Positions 47,045 to 56,659 of a stretch of 64,000 nucleotides of DNA are shown here, piece after piece. Both the position numbers and the translations under genes were made by a program. This stretch comes from Hormoscilla sp. GM7CHS1pb (GTDB taxonomy: Bacteria > Cyanobacteriota > Cyanobacteriia > Cyanobacteriales > Desertifilaceae): positions 620,001 through 684,000 of the forward strand of contig JACONN010000003.1 in the NCBI GenBank assembly GCA_014323675.1. The letters run 5' to 3'. How positions within the stretch are numbered: the first letter of the stretch is position 1; each line of letters opens with the position of its first letter. The notes under the pieces were generated by a model, which was not told the origin of the DNA, searched no databases, and saw only the letters and a program-made list of their open reading frames with translations.

Positions 47045-49680
47045 TCGCCATTCACAATATCGTCCAGTCCGGAAGCTACGCTGCGCGAAAAATCGACAAT
47101 GTTATTTACCAGATCCGAGGCATCATTGACTTCATAGCGTCCTGGGGTGTCCCTGTCACCACCCGCAGCAGTAATACCGACAAAATCCGAGTCGTCTCGT
47201 GTAGTACCAGCAGTCTCGGTTTCAAACAGAATTTCTTGTCCCTCGATCGCCAGGCGACCCCCGCCATTATCAGCGCTATTATCAAACTGAAGATTATCAT
47301 CGAAGTAGCGGAACATTTCCCAGTCTACCCTGGCGGTGCCTGAATTAGAGATAAAATAGGTTTGGGTTAAAACCCTAGTGTTGCCGACTTCTCGGAAGGT
47401 TTGACTGAGGGTAAAGTCAAGACCACTGAAGTTGAAGTTGCTAGTAGCGCTGCTGTTGGTGAATGCGGTAAAGCCCGGATCTGAGAGATTGCCAGAATTG
47501 CCAATTTCTCCAGTAGTTAAGAATGTCGCCCCAGATTCGGCGTCGAAGCGGAGGGCTATTCCAGAGGCAAAAGTAGTGCTATCCTCCGCATCGCTACCGA
47601 TTTTTCCGGAACGGTAAGCACCATAAGCGTCAGTAGTGAGGTTACTGTCCCCTGTAGTCAGGGAGATGTTACCAAATTGAATCGCTGTCCCATCCAGTAT
47701 CACCCCTGTTTCCGTGACCTCGCCCACGGGAAAACTCTGTAAAAAGTCATCGGGGACGACTTCCCTTACCAAATATTCGCCTGCAGTCAGGTTGTCAAAC
47801 AGGTACTCGCCGTTAGCATTGGTGGTGGTGCTGCGATCGCCAGCATCTAGGCGACCATTATCATTCAGATCCAGGTAGACTGTGACTCCCGCCAACCCCG
47901 GTTCTCCTCGATCGCGCTTTCGATCGTTATTCAGGTCATTCCACTTGCTACCAGAAATTGACAGATCGTTATCTGCAATAGTCGCCGTCGCCGTTCCCCC
48001 GTCTGAGGCGATAATAGCACCCTCGACTGCGGTTAGTTCCAGCAGGAACTCGCGGTCTGGGTTTAATTCTTCATTATCGATCGTCTCTACAATAACAGTC
48101 TTCTCCAGTGAGTCCGGTTCTAACGTCAACTCACCGCTAGTAGGTTCAAAATGCTCCTCATCAACTGCTGTATCACCTACCGTGGCATACTCGACTATCA
48201 CTGGTTCTTCACTAGCAGTTGATAGCCTGACCGTAAAGGTGGCAGCTTCTCCTTCGATCGCCTGAGTATTTTCCACAGACACAGACAACCGATCGTCATC
48301 TGCGATTACCCCGATACCCTGATTATCCCCGATCGTCGCATTTTCGGAAGAGTTGGACAAATTTACCAAGAAAGCCCGATCGCCTTGGGATTGAGTATTA
48401 CCAATTACAGGCACAATCAGTTCTTGAGTAGTTTCACCCGCCTCAAAAGTCAGCGTACCTGTCGTGCTTTCGTAATCTACCCCTGCATCTGCGGACAAAT
48501 ATTCAGTATCAAATCCTACTGAGGCTGTCTCCTCCAGGGCGGTAGCCAACGTGACAGTGAAAACAGCGTCAGTAGTACCACTGTCTCCTTCCGTCACAGT
48601 CACATCGTCAATGCGGAAAGTATCAAACACATACTCGTAAGTCTGCATTGCCTGGGGCTGAAACGCCAGTGCGGCCTCAACCGTACCCCCATGCACCTCC
48701 AGTTCCCAGTCACCGCCCAAACTTGCATTACCCGTAAGGTCATCGGAAGCGGCAATATCAGCACTTGTTAGTCTCTGAAGCTGCTCAACAAACTCCTTCC
48801 CCTGGGTACCGGCTGCCGCATTACACCCGTATAGGAGGATATCAGCATCAGGCGTCAGAGCATTTCCCCAGGTTTGCAGGGTGCTAGCATAGGTTGGCAA
48901 TGTTTGGGAACTCAGCTTTGCCTTGCCCAGCTGCAAACTTCCCGGTTCGCCGAAAGAGACGATATGGACGCCCTTGATTCCAGTCCGTCCCGCCAGCACT
49001 TGAGCGATTTGCTTCACCCCATCTCCGTTCCTGTCCAGGACTACCACCTCCGCCCCTGAGGATACCGCAGCGACCAGGTGAGCAAGGTCACGAACCGCCC
49101 CATCAATAAAGACAATTTCCGATTTTTCCGGAACGGTGGTCGGTGAGGTAAGTAGTTGCGGCGACACGGCTACCCCTGTCTCAGTCTCGACACCAGTCCA
49201 GAGATCGATCGCCCTTTCTGCAGTCAGTGTCAGTTCTGGTTCTGTTGTTTCAGGTAAGAACCGTTCCGGAAAAATCGGACAACAGTCATCTTCTCTGCTG
49301 GTGATGCGATTTAATTCCATGCTTGCCCCCCCTGGCCGACCGTCATATTTTTCAGGGGCCAACGGATCCTCGACCAGCAGATCCCAAGGTAGCAGGGGTA
49401 AGGCACAATTAATCATTTTGTCTATCACATCTGTTACTCCTCACAGCAACGCCCTTCTGTTTGAAAATAATTCTTTAATTTATTTTGAGCCCCACAATCT
49501 AGCCAATCACCGATTATACCGCGTTCCCAGCAAAATACTCACTGGTACCGGAGTTACTTTGCTGCCGGTGGCTATTTTGTGCTCAAACCTATAAATGCGA
49601 TTAAATGCGATTTTCCGGAAATTACTAGCTTTTAGGCTCAAGGCTGCTGGACGATCCAGCGAGCGGTTTACCATTGGAAA

Positions 49681-49751
49681 AGCGGGTAGCGGGAATCGAA
49701 CCCGCATCAATAGCTTGGAAGGCTATGATTTTACCACTAAACTATACCCGC
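49681..49751 (-). tRNA. trnG-UCC: tRNA-Gly (anticodon UCC)
   Basis: Reverse strand folds as a cloverleaf: acceptor GCGGGTA/TACCCGC, D arm GTTTAGTGGTAAAAT, anticodon stem ATAGC/GCTAT with loop CTTCCAA (anticodon TCC), T arm GCGGGTTCGATTCCCGC and discriminator U. No encoded CCA. A CTCCGGAGACATCGAAG hairpin lies 25 bp upstream of its 5' end. Confidence 0.97.
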
Positions 49752-49770
49752 ATTGGTTGCATTTGCTCCT

Positions 49771-49819
49771 TCGATGTCTCCGGAGAGCGCTATTCGCACT
49801 GCTCCGGAGACATCGAAGA
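49771..49819. repeat. CTTCGATGTCTCCGGAG hairpin
   Basis: 17-bp inverted repeat around an AGCGCTATTCGCACTG-type loop. The same arms form the N-terminal coding part of mobA (41838-41860). Confidence 0.8.
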
Positions 49820-49952
49820 GTCATCTTCAACTAATTTAGCACAACTTTTGCCAATGTCAAACAGAAGAAGGGAAAATTCTCATTTTTTTGAGTTTTGTTA
49901 ATCTGAGATCGCCGGTCATTGTGATTGGTAAGGTAACAGGTCTAAGGAGCCC

Positions 49953-49977
49953 GATCGCGTAGCGTGGCGCCAGCCAT
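49953..49977 (-). repeat. 26-bp repeat family copy
   Basis: Variant with GCGTAGCG instead of GCGCAGCG, as at 51551, 52106, 53863 and 57118. Intergenic. Confidence 0.88.
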
Positions 49978-50179
49978 GGTCTTCCTTGACGGTTTTCATT
50001 ATAACAAACCCATCCTGGGTATTGTCAACCGAGTTTAACAATACTTAATATTTTCTGCATCTAGTCTATGCTCGTCAATCCGCTCAATGAGAGCACTCCG
50101 GACCGTATAAGTAAACACCTGTACCAAATAGCAGCAACAACACTGCTGTCACACCAGAATACCAGAGGGCTAAACGGCT

Positions 50180-50330
50180 TCAATGTCTCCTGGGAGTTCG
50201 ATGTCTCCCGGGAGCGCTAATCGCACGTTCCCAGGCAGAGCCATGGGAACGTGGGGGAGACATCATTACTCGCACGTTCCCAGCCAGGCAGAGCCATGGG
50301 AACGAGGAGGGGGACATCGACGGGTGGTTT
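50180..50330. repeat. Nested hairpin repeats
   Basis: Outer arms GATGTCTCC(C/T)GGGAG and GGGGGAGACATC surround inner GTTCCCAGGCAGAGCC...ATGGGAACG hairpins, twice. The pattern looks like hairpin units inserted into hairpin units. No gene lies in 49820-50434. Confidence 0.8.
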
Positions 50331-50434
50331 AAAATATCTGGTGGTGCCAAAGGCTAATCCCAATCAACGATTAACGATGAACAATCAACCTGACTCGGTG
50401 ATAATAGGGGACAGCGTGAGGTAACAACTGGGTT

Positions 50435-51244
50435 ATGTGTGAGATTCCCCAAAAAGTTTCTGTTTTCGATCTGCCAGTGCATTTGTTAGCAGACTATTCA
50501 AGTTTGTTAGTCTCCTATATGCGCCACAACATTGGCGCTCATGTGGTGACATTGAATGCAGAAATGACCATACAGGCAGAACGTAATCCGGCTTTAGCCA
50601 AGATCGTCGAGCAAGCGGATTTAGTGATTCCCGATGGTTATGGCATTATACTCTATTTGCTGCTTCAGGGGAAACACGCTCGGCGTTGTCCGGGAATTGA
50701 ATTAGCCGAGTCCCTGTTGCACCAATCTGTAGCATGTGGTAAACAAGATGCCGACGCGAGTCGGTCGGTTTTTTTCTATGGGGGCGTACCTGGGGTAGCA
50801 GCCGCAGCCGCTGCAATGTGGCAGCTGCGGCTGCCTGAATTGGCGATCTCCGGTACTGAGCACGGTTATCTTTCACCGGCAGAGGAACAGAAATTACGAC
50901 TTAGCCTCCAACAGCAACAACCTCGCTTGATTTACGTAGGTCTAGGCGTACCGCGCCAAGAAATTTGGATTGCTAAACATCGCTATTTATGTCCGCAAGG
51001 GATTTGGATTGGAGTTGGCGGTAGTTTAGATATCTGGGCAGGTCGCAAACAAAGAGCGCCAATCTGGTTACGCGATCGCCATCTAGAATGGGTTTACCGA
51101 CTTTACACCGAACCAAGTCGCTGGCGGCGCATGTTGGCTCTACCCCAATTTGCTTGGCGATCCTTATTACAATCACAGCTGTATTTAACCCTCACAAAGC
51201 ACATAAAAGCCTTGCGCCAGAATAACATCAGCATCAGAAATTGA
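50435..51244 (+). CDS. WecG/TagA/CpsF family glycosyltransferase
   Basis: A 269-residue GT26-type enzyme that transfers N-acetylmannosaminuronic acid or a related sugar to a lipid-linked acceptor in surface-polysaccharide synthesis. Motifs: VVTLNAEMTIQAERNPALAK, VIPDGYGIILYLLL, FYGGVPGVAAAAAAMWQ, LIYVGLGVPRQEIWIAKHRY, IGVGGSLDIWAGRKQRAP and HLEWVYRLYTEPSRWRRM. The frame is intact. No neighbouring polysaccharide genes; soluble or membrane-associated through its C-terminal helix. Confidence 0.93.
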   Translation: MCEIPQKVSVFDLPVHLLADYSSLLVSYMRHNIGAHVVTLNAEMTIQAERNPALAKIVEQADLVIPDGYGIILYLLLQGKHARRCPGIELAESLLHQSVACGKQDADASRSVFFYGGVPGVAAAAAAMWQLRLPELAISGTEHGYLSPAEEQKLRLSLQQQQPRLIYVGLGVPRQEIWIAKHRYLCPQGIWIGVGGSLDIWAGRKQRAPIWLRDRHLEWVYRLYTEPSRWRRMLALPQFAWRSLLQSQLYLTLTKHIKALRQNNISIRN

Positions 51245-51530
51245 AATTGTTCCATCTCTAACGCTGAAGGCTACAGCCTGCAATACTCTCAACATGATGT
51301 TAAGAGCGCCTACCCAATCCTCGCAGCGGAGGGGGTCGTTTCCTCTTCACCCACCCTGTCGTTCGCCAGCTGGCAACGACATGGGTGGGTGGATCGGTAA
51401 ACGATAGGAGCGTGCTTTGTGACCGCTTGCTGGGCATTTGTGAACTTTCGATCCACCAAGTTTCTTGTGGACGTGACCGCAAAGGGGGCAAGTTTTGCTG
51501 GTATATGCTTCATTTACTAGACGCAGCCAA
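51241..51530 (-). pseudogene. TnpB (IS200/IS605) C-terminal fragment with hairpin repeat
   Basis: Encodes the zinc ribbon [27 protein letters not shown], and, beyond an 85-bp hairpin repeat at 51325-51415, the tail GALNIMLRVLQAVAFSVRDG. These are the ends of a TnpB-type RNA-guided nuclease. The RuvC core is missing. Confidence 0.7.
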
Positions 51531-51550
51531 TGATACCAACGGTTGCTTCC

Positions 51551-51575
51551 GATCGCGTAGCGTGGCGCCAGCCAT
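51551..51575 (-). repeat. 26-bp repeat family copy
   Basis: Next to the TnpB fragment; GCGTAGCG variant. Confidence 0.88.
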
Positions 51576-51644
51576 AGTATGTTTGTAGCGTTGAACATAG
51601 AATACCTGCCTTTGAAGAAATACACTCAACGCTCATATCAAAAC

Positions 51645-51696
51645 AGTGTGCAAACCGATGATTTCACCTCTGGGAAATTGTTGCGTTTGCACACTG
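51645..51696. repeat. CAGTGTGCAAAC inverted repeat
   Basis: CAGTGTGCAAAC and GTTTGCACACTG flank 28 bases. Possibly an end relic of an IS; no gene within 51600-51850. Confidence 0.6.
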
Positions 51697-51850
51697 ACTG
51701 AATATGAGCCTATATTCAATAGTCCAATACCTGCTAATGTACGCAACGGTACAAAATCCGTACAAATATTGCAGAATATACTACTTTGTCAGAATTTATT
51801 TTTATGCAAAACCGCTTACAAAAAAGATTGGGAAACTTGATATTGAACAG

Positions 51851-52227
51851 TCAAAGACAACATGCAAGTCTTTCCAACGTCTCATCGCTATATGGACTCT
51901 CGCCGACAAACAAAAAATGAGCCAAGTCGCTCAGTAGTAGAAGCGATTTTTCGTAATACTCCTGTTCTGGCCTTGGAAAGTTTTCATGTGTAGTCCAATC
52001 CCGTACCCAAGTGTCGCAAAACCAAAACCCATGAGCTATCCACGTCGGAAGCGAGTCTGCACCTTGATAGTCGAGTGCTACATGATACATAGCAGAGGTG
52101 AGGTTATGGCTGGCGCCACGCTACGCGATCGGAATGCCTGTTTATCCCATCTCAATTCAGTCCTGAGAGAGAGTAAAAAGCTTCCATCTTCTGCATCCAA
52201 CTCATATTTGAGTTGTTCTTCTGCCAT
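51851..52227 (-). pseudogene. Small unknown protein split by a 26-bp repeat
   Basis: MAEEQLKYELDAEDGSFLLS, LRTELRWDKQAF, then a repeat (52106-52131), then AMYHVALDYQGADSLPTWIA, HGFWFCDTWVRDWTTHENFP and a Leu-rich end. Removing the repeat would give about 115 residues. I do not recognise the family. With the repeat the reading frame changes after the insert, so either the product is cut or starts at the second part. Confidence 0.55.
52106..52131 (+). repeat. 26-bp repeat inside a small gene
   Basis: ATGGCTGGCGCCACGCTACG, then CGATCG. See the interrupted gene at 51851. Confidence 0.9.
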
Positions 52228-52234
52228 CATTAGA

Positions 52235-52702
52235 TCAAAGTTCTTTTGTCATAAAAATGCTATTTGGATCATCCGTGTAATCACCAAAAGGCCCACAACG
52301 CGTAAATCCAGCCCACTCATAGAGGCGATGCGCTGGTTGAAACGGCTCCTGCGCACCCGTCTCTAAACTCAAACGACGATAGCCACGCCGTTTTGCTTCC
52401 TCAATGATGTGTGTCAACACGGCTCTAGCAACACCCTTTCGCCGATGCTGCGATGAGGTGCGCATTGACTTGATTTCACCATGTGTTGCATCCAGCTCTT
52501 TGAGCGCACCACAGCCTATGAGCACATCTTCATCGCCTATATCATCCCAAACCGTCCAGAATAATATCTCTGGCACGCGTAACCCTGACAGATCAAGCGC
52601 GTGGATACTTTCTGGTGGCGAAATCCGATGCATATCATCCAGATGCTCCTGTAAAAGTGCATGAATTTCTGGTCCTGTTAAATCATCCAATTTAATTTTC
52701 AT
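52235..52702 (-). CDS. GNAT-family N-acetyltransferase
   Basis: A 155-residue acetyl-CoA-dependent transferase. Acetyl-CoA site SSQHRRKGVARAVLTHIIEE follows the beta-4 strand GEIKSMRT; AHRLYEWAGFTRCGPFGDYT closes the fold. The N-terminus (MKIKLDDLTGPEIHALLQEH, LDDMHRISPPESIHAL) is characteristic of a common GNAT subfamily of unknown substrate. I prefer the ATG at 52702 over 52717. Intact. Confidence 0.88.
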   Translation of the reverse strand: MKIKLDDLTGPEIHALLQEHLDDMHRISPPESIHALDLSGLRVPEILFWTVWDDIGDEDVLIGCGALKELDATHGEIKSMRTSSQHRRKGVARAVLTHIIEEAKRRGYRRLSLETGAQEPFQPAHRLYEWAGFTRCGPFGDYTDDPNSIFMTKEL

Positions 52703-52717
52703 AGCTGTTTCTCTCAA

Positions 52718-53128
52718 TCATACAAAAGATGAATCTGGAGTCAATAAGTCAGTGGAGTGGTAAGCGGGTAGATTCAATTGCTTCATTATACACGCTCACC
52801 TACTGCTGTATAAATCTCAACCGTCTTCCTCATCAGGCTCGGCGTAGGATGTCGATGCCTTGGTGATTAATGCTGCAACTCGATCACAGTTTTACAAAAT
52901 TGACACTCCTTAGTATTCTCCTGGGGTACTGATGAATTAGTTCTCATATATCAATGGTTTGTTCTTGCAAAATGGACAAAATGTAGAGCTTATGCCAAGC
53001 TAATGATACCCTTAGACAGCCTTTGGAGTCAAGCCATTTAGCTAGCGGCAGGCAATTTACCCAACTTATTTTAACCCAAGTTGCTATCTATAGCGAGCCG
53101 GAGCGTCCTTGTGCAAGCTGGTTTTGCC
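52718..53128. other. Non-coding stretch
   Basis: No gene or repeat that I can name apart from weak matches to other intergenic sequence. Confidence 0.4.
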
Positions 53129-53163
53129 CAACTCCTTACCCTGCAAGGGTAAGGAGTTGGGCG
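53129..53163. repeat. 16-bp perfect hairpin
   Basis: CCCAACTCCTTACCCT, three-base loop, AGGGTAAGGAGTTGGG. No T tract follows, so probably a repeat rather than a terminator. Confidence 0.8.
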
Positions 53164-53208
53164 CAGCCCACCATCACCCGTGCGATCGCAAACCTTGTCA
53201 CCACTGCC

Positions 53209-53385
53209 CGGAAAGCGCTAAAGCGCTTACTACAAACGGGGAAAGCGCTAAAGCGCTTACTACAAACGGGGAAAGCGCTAAAGCGCTTACTACAAACGGG
53301 GAAAGCGCTTACTACAAACATGGAAAGCGCTTACTACAAACATGGAAAGCGCTTTAGCGCTTACTACGAACATGACACAAACATA
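53209..53385 (+). repeat. AAAGCGCTAAAGCGCTTACT tandem repeats
   Basis: Six units of 22-30 bp, three of them GGAAAGCGCTAAAGCGCTTA plus CTACAAACGG. Same theme as GTAGTAAGCACTTTAGTGCTT at 40480-40575. Confidence 0.88.
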
Positions 53386-53390
53386 ACAGA

Positions 53391-53938
53391 CTACGAATGG
53401 TAGAGTTTTTCATATCCACCTAGACCTAGCAACCAAATTACTACAATTAGCCAGTGAATAGCTATGGGCGTCCAGATTGAACCACTCTGCCAATAGGCGA
53501 TCGTGCAGACAAGGCCGAGAAGTCCGGCTAAAGACAGAAAAACTGGATTGGTAAATGTCTTCAGTCTAGCCCGATAGAAGGTCAAACCATTCAGCGGATG
53601 AGAGATAATGAAAATTGCTAAACTGCCCAATCCCCACAGCAACTGGACTCCGAGAGAAGGGTTTTCTGCCGGGTGAGGCAGGAGTAAAACCCGAAACACT
53701 GTCTCCTCTAATAGCCCAGGGATTAGCACTGTCATTGCCATTACACTGACAACGGTTTCCCATGCTGTCTCTACTTTCAGTTGGAGAAAATCAAACTTGA
53801 ATCCCACGGCCAGGGAAATTATGGTAAATATGCATACTAGCAATGCCGCCCAGACCCAAGCTATGGCTGGCGCCACGCTACGCGATCGGCATCAGGAATG
53901 GTGGAGAATGCCGCCATGAGGCGATGAACTACGATCAT
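53391..53938 (-). pseudogene. CPBP-family membrane metalloprotease, N-terminus split by a repeat
   Basis: Abi/CAAX-type intramembrane protease: the catalytic EE is in GLLEETVFRVLLLP; later histidines are in FIISHPLNGL and PIAIHWLIVV. About four membrane helices. The N-terminal MIVVHRLMAAFSTIPDA is separated from WVWAALLVCIFTIISLAVGF by a 26-bp repeat (53863-53888), which changes the frame. A protein starting inside the repeat (MAPAIAW...) could still be made and would contain the whole catalytic part. Confidence 0.7.
53863..53888 (+). repeat. 26-bp repeat near the start of the CPBP gene
   Basis: On the gene's strand it reads SRSVAPAI in the CPBP frame and may supply a new start codon only if another upstream ATG/GTG is used. 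Confidence 0.9.
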
Positions 53939-53972
53939 GATTATCACTGATTGAGCATCTGTAGATAAGTTT

Positions 53973-54343
53973 ATGGAAAAACCATCACAACCAGAACCAG
54001 AAATTGCTGTGTCCCCTGGGAGCGCTAAAAGCACGTTCCCAGGCAGAGCCGTGGGAACGAGAGGGGGGACACAGCAAGCCCATGTCTTCATTTCGGCCGA
54101 GTCCAGGGCGTCGGCTATCGCTTCTCCACTCGCTCCCAGGCCAAACATTTGGGTGTTGCTGGTTGGGTACGCAATTTGCCCGATCGCCGAGTCGAAGCTG
54201 TCTTTGAAGGACCAGCATCTGCCGTTGAAGCGATGATTCGCTGGTGTTACCACGGACTCATTGATGCTGCGGTCACAGATGTCGCGGTTGACTACGAACA
54301 GCCTCAAGGTTTACAGGGCTTTGACATCCTCTACAGTTTCTAA
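53973..54343 (+). CDS. acyP: Acylphosphatase with repeat-extended N-terminus (one apparent frameshift)
   Basis: Small acylphosphate hydrolase. After joining, AHVFISGRVQGVGYRFSTRS, QAKHLGVAGWVRNLPDRRVE, AVFEGPASAVEAMIRWCYHG and VDYEQPQGLQGFDIL contain the catalytic arginine (GRVQGVGYR) and asparagine (WVRN). The frame breaks at G2 54095-54096; GGG would fix it. Residues about 14-35 (PGSAKSTFPGRAVGTRGGTQ) are encoded by a nested hairpin repeat at 54008-54072, so the repeat has been read in frame upstream of the fold. Confidence 0.82.
54008..54072. repeat. Nested hairpin in the acylphosphatase 5' part
   Basis: Outer TGTCCCCTGGGAGCG/GGGGGGACAC and inner GTTCCCAGG...CGTGGGAACG arms. Confidence 0.8.
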
Positions 54344-54439
54344 ATCCCTGCTACATATCTTCGTTATGCCCTGTGAGCGATGGTGGGCTGCGGCCCACCC
54401 TACTGGTTTTCAGCAATCAAAAGGCGGACTTGTATGATA

Positions 54440-54552
54440 TACTAGCGTTTTGATTACGCATGCTAGCTTTTTACTATATACTAGCGTTTTCATTATGTCA
54501 ACAAGCCTTTTTGCTATATGCTAGCGTTTTGATTATGTATTAGCGTTTTTGT
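54440..54552 (+). repeat. AT-rich TATACTAGCGTTTTGATTA tandem repeat
   Basis: Three units of about 40 bp, each with CTAGCGTTTT(G/C)ATTA(C/T)G, plus half-units (GCTAGCTTTTT, ATTAGCGTTTTT). No dyad and no spacer variation of the CRISPR kind. The following 54553-54840 has open frames but no recognisable protein. Confidence 0.75.
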
Positions 54553-54962
54553 CACCTCTAGCGGCGTTTAAGCTTTGTCAGCTTTCGGTTCCTGTAAAAT
54601 CGCCACCTTCCGAGTCTACTGTTTGTCAGGTGAGCAATGGGAACCCTATGGTAACTACCGGCGAGCCTCATGCGATCGATGCCTTAGAACAGTGGGTAGT
54701 GCGATTAGCGCGACCGCCCGACTTGTTGCACCGTCCGTACCAGGGCAGGGGCCCAGTTTCTCATCGGTATTCCCATTCTACAACCTCAACAACTGTTGCG
54801 CAAGCCTACCACATCTTAATGACTATAATTAATTAAGAGTTGAAATTAGTGATGCTGCGCGAGCAAACTTTTTTTGAATTTACTGACGCGACTGGATAAA
54901 AATGCTTGCGCTTCTTCTGGCAAAAAACTAACTTGAGGACGATCGCGAATTAGCAGCAACCA

Positions 54963-54990
54963 ATGGCTGGCGCTCCCGTGAGGGATACGG
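54963..54990 (+). repeat. Second repeat type, single copy
   Basis: ATGGCTGGCGCTCCCGTGAG followed by GGATACGG; matches 41003-41050. Confidence 0.8.
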
Positions 54991-55086
54991 GAATCTACTA
55001 GCTTTAATTTCCATTCTTCTATGGGAGTTTTTGGGATAATCTGCCAGTTGCCGTCAAGATTACATTTGCAAACGAACCCCCAGGCT

Positions 55087-55111
55087 ATGGCTGGCGCCAC
55101 GCTGCGCGATC
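55087..55111 (+). repeat. 26-bp repeat in a small gene
   Basis: Full copy ending CGATCAG. Confidence 0.9.
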
Positions 55112-55210
55112 AGCTTGGGTTAAGAGACTCTCAGTCATGGTTTTTTTGCTCCAATGTTGGCTCATGTTTTAATCTCAACTGAACTAATTTATGACAATTT
55201 GCTCATATTA

Positions 55211-56377
55211 TTATTTTAGCGAGCGCATAAACTTTTCTAACCTATCCATTCCCTTCTCGATCGTAGTCATGTCAGTGGCATAGGAGAAGCGGATATGGTC
55301 GTCAGCGCCAAAGGCAATTCCGGGAATCACAGCCACCTGTTGCGACTCTAACAGAGAATTGCTAAACTCCAGAGAAGTCAAACCGGTTTTACTAATATCC
55401 ACAAACAGGTAGAACGCCCCTGAAGGTTTTACACAGCTGAGTCCGGGTATGGCATTTATCCTTTCTAGCATTACCTCACGCCGTTGGGAAAAAGCCAGGC
55501 GCATTCGTTCTACACAATCTTGCGACTCTGACAAGGCCGCGATCGCCCCATACTGAGCGAATGTGCAGACATTGGATGTACTATGTCCTTGGATGGTACT
55601 ACAAGCTTTAATCAGTTCTACTGCACCCGCCAGATAGCCAACCCGCCAACCCGTCATCGAGTAAGCTTTGGCAAACCCATTGCTGACGAGGGTGCGGGTA
55701 AAGAGTTTATGACTAACTGCACCAATACTCAGATGTTCGGCACCCTCATAGAGAATCTTCTCATAAATCTCATCCGAAACTACCAGAATATCCTGCTCCA
55801 CCACCACTTCTGCCAGGGCAATAATCTCCGCTGCGGTATAAACAATCCCTGTGGGATTGGACGGAGAATTCATCACAAACAGCTTTGTTTGTGGTGTTAT
55901 AGCCTGACGCAGTTGTGCGGGGGTGATTTTATATCCAGTAGCGGCTGTTGTCTGTACAAACACTGGCGTACCACCGGCTAGTTTCACCATTTCTGGGTAA
56001 CTCACCCAGTAGGGAACCGGGATAATTACCTCATCACCCGGTTCGATCAGGGCCATCATCATGTTGTAGAGAGAATGCTTGCCGCCGTTGGTGACTATCA
56101 CATTTTCTGCCGTATAGTTCAGCTGATTATCATGTTGCAGCTTGCGGGCGATCGCCTCTCGCAACCTCGGTTCTCCTGCTGCTGGGCCATACCTAGTTTT
56201 TCCCTCATCCAGTGCTTGCTGGGCTGCGGCCTTAATATGCGCCGGTGTTTCAAAATCCGGTTCTCCAGCGCTGAAACCACAAACATCAATCCCTTCTGCC
56301 TTCATCGCTAGGGCCTTGGCGGTCACGGTCAACGTTAAGGAAGGCGTTACCTGACCTACTCTTGCTGCCAGCTTCAT
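55211..56377 (-). CDS. aspC: Aspartate aminotransferase (class I, PLP)
   Basis: Interconverts aspartate and 2-oxoglutarate with oxaloacetate and glutamate. 388 residues, normal. Motifs: [74 protein letters not shown], the PLP lysine in [19 protein letters not shown], and [11 protein letters not shown] with the substrate arginine. The start is the ATG giving [13 protein letters not shown]; a TTG three codons upstream is unlikely. Frame intact, no repeats inside. Confidence 0.95.
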   Translation of the reverse strand: MKLAARVGQVTPSLTLTVTAKALAMKAEGIDVCGFSAGEPDFETPAHIKAAAQQALDEGKTRYGPAAGEPRLREAIARKLQHDNQLNYTAENVIVTNGGKHSLYNMMMALIEPGDEVIIPVPYWVSYPEMVKLAGGTPVFVQTTAATGYKITPAQLRQAITPQTKLFVMNSPSNPTGIVYTAAEIIALAEVVVEQDILVVSDEIYEKILYEGAEHLSIGAVSHKLFTRTLVSNGFAKAYSMTGWRVGYLAGAVELIKACSTIQGHSTSNVCTFAQYGAIAALSESQDCVERMRLAFSQRREVMLERINAIPGLSCVKPSGAFYLFVDISKTGLTSLEFSNSLLESQQVAVIPGIAFGADDHIRFSYATDMTTIEKGMDRLEKFMRSLK

Positions 56378-56659
56378 TCTTACCAAACCCCCATATATTT
56401 TTGTTGTTGTCGCTTTTTAGTTTTCCAGAGTCTCTTGAGACTGGCAACAGAAAAAAGCCTCGTTCCCACGGCTCTGCCTGGGAACGTAACTGTCAATCGC
56501 AATTTCCGGACACTGGCAAACTAATAAAACGTTAACTTAAGTTAAACAAAACCTTGATATTATATATTTTTTTTACGATATCTGTCTGACTTGTCTCAGT
56601 CAGCTCAAATCAGAGCAAACTGCGATCACTATGTGTTTGTCCTGTGAGGGCTGTTGGAT

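Larger units (their letters stand above)
42417..49428 (-). pseudogene. DUF4347/Calx-beta adhesin-type gene, interrupted by an intron and repeats
   Basis: A single large surface-protein gene. From the N-terminus: DUF4347 (residues about 100-270, EIVFIDGAVRDLAHLVAAVS, ILLYGCNAAAGTQG), Calx-beta repeats (TVTEGDSGTTDAVFTVTLAT, VDYESTTGTLTFEAGET), an SdrD B-like domain (SGSKWNDLNNDRKRDRGEPG, NANGEYLFDNL), a beta-rich domain, more Calx-beta (46320-46700 and 42850-43216) and C-terminal YLAQNPDVAxAV repeats (three). It is broken by a hairpin repeat at 46914, 26-bp repeats at 46811 and 47020, one base near 43053 and a group II intron at 43217-46320 in the opposite orientation. Adhesion or matrix role inferred; now inactive. 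Confidence 0.85.
54846..55165 (-). pseudogene. Small unknown protein carrying two repeat insertions
   Basis: MSQHWSKKTMTESLLTQA, a 26-bp repeat (55087-55111), WGFVCKCNLDGNWQIIPKTP, IEEWKLKLVDSR, a second-type repeat (54963-54990, read as IPHGSASH in frame), WLLLIRDRPQVSFLPEEAQA, FLSSRVSKFKK. I do not recognise the family. The second repeat keeps frame; the first changes it. Confidence 0.55.

Noticed and set aside
53023..53403. Open frame with KALKRLLQTG repeats
   Set aside because: Entirely made from the AAAGCGCTAAAGCGCTTACT tandem repeat.
54549..54836. Open frames of 85-95 residues
   Set aside because: No recognisable protein in any of the three frames; sequence seems intergenic or too decayed to name.
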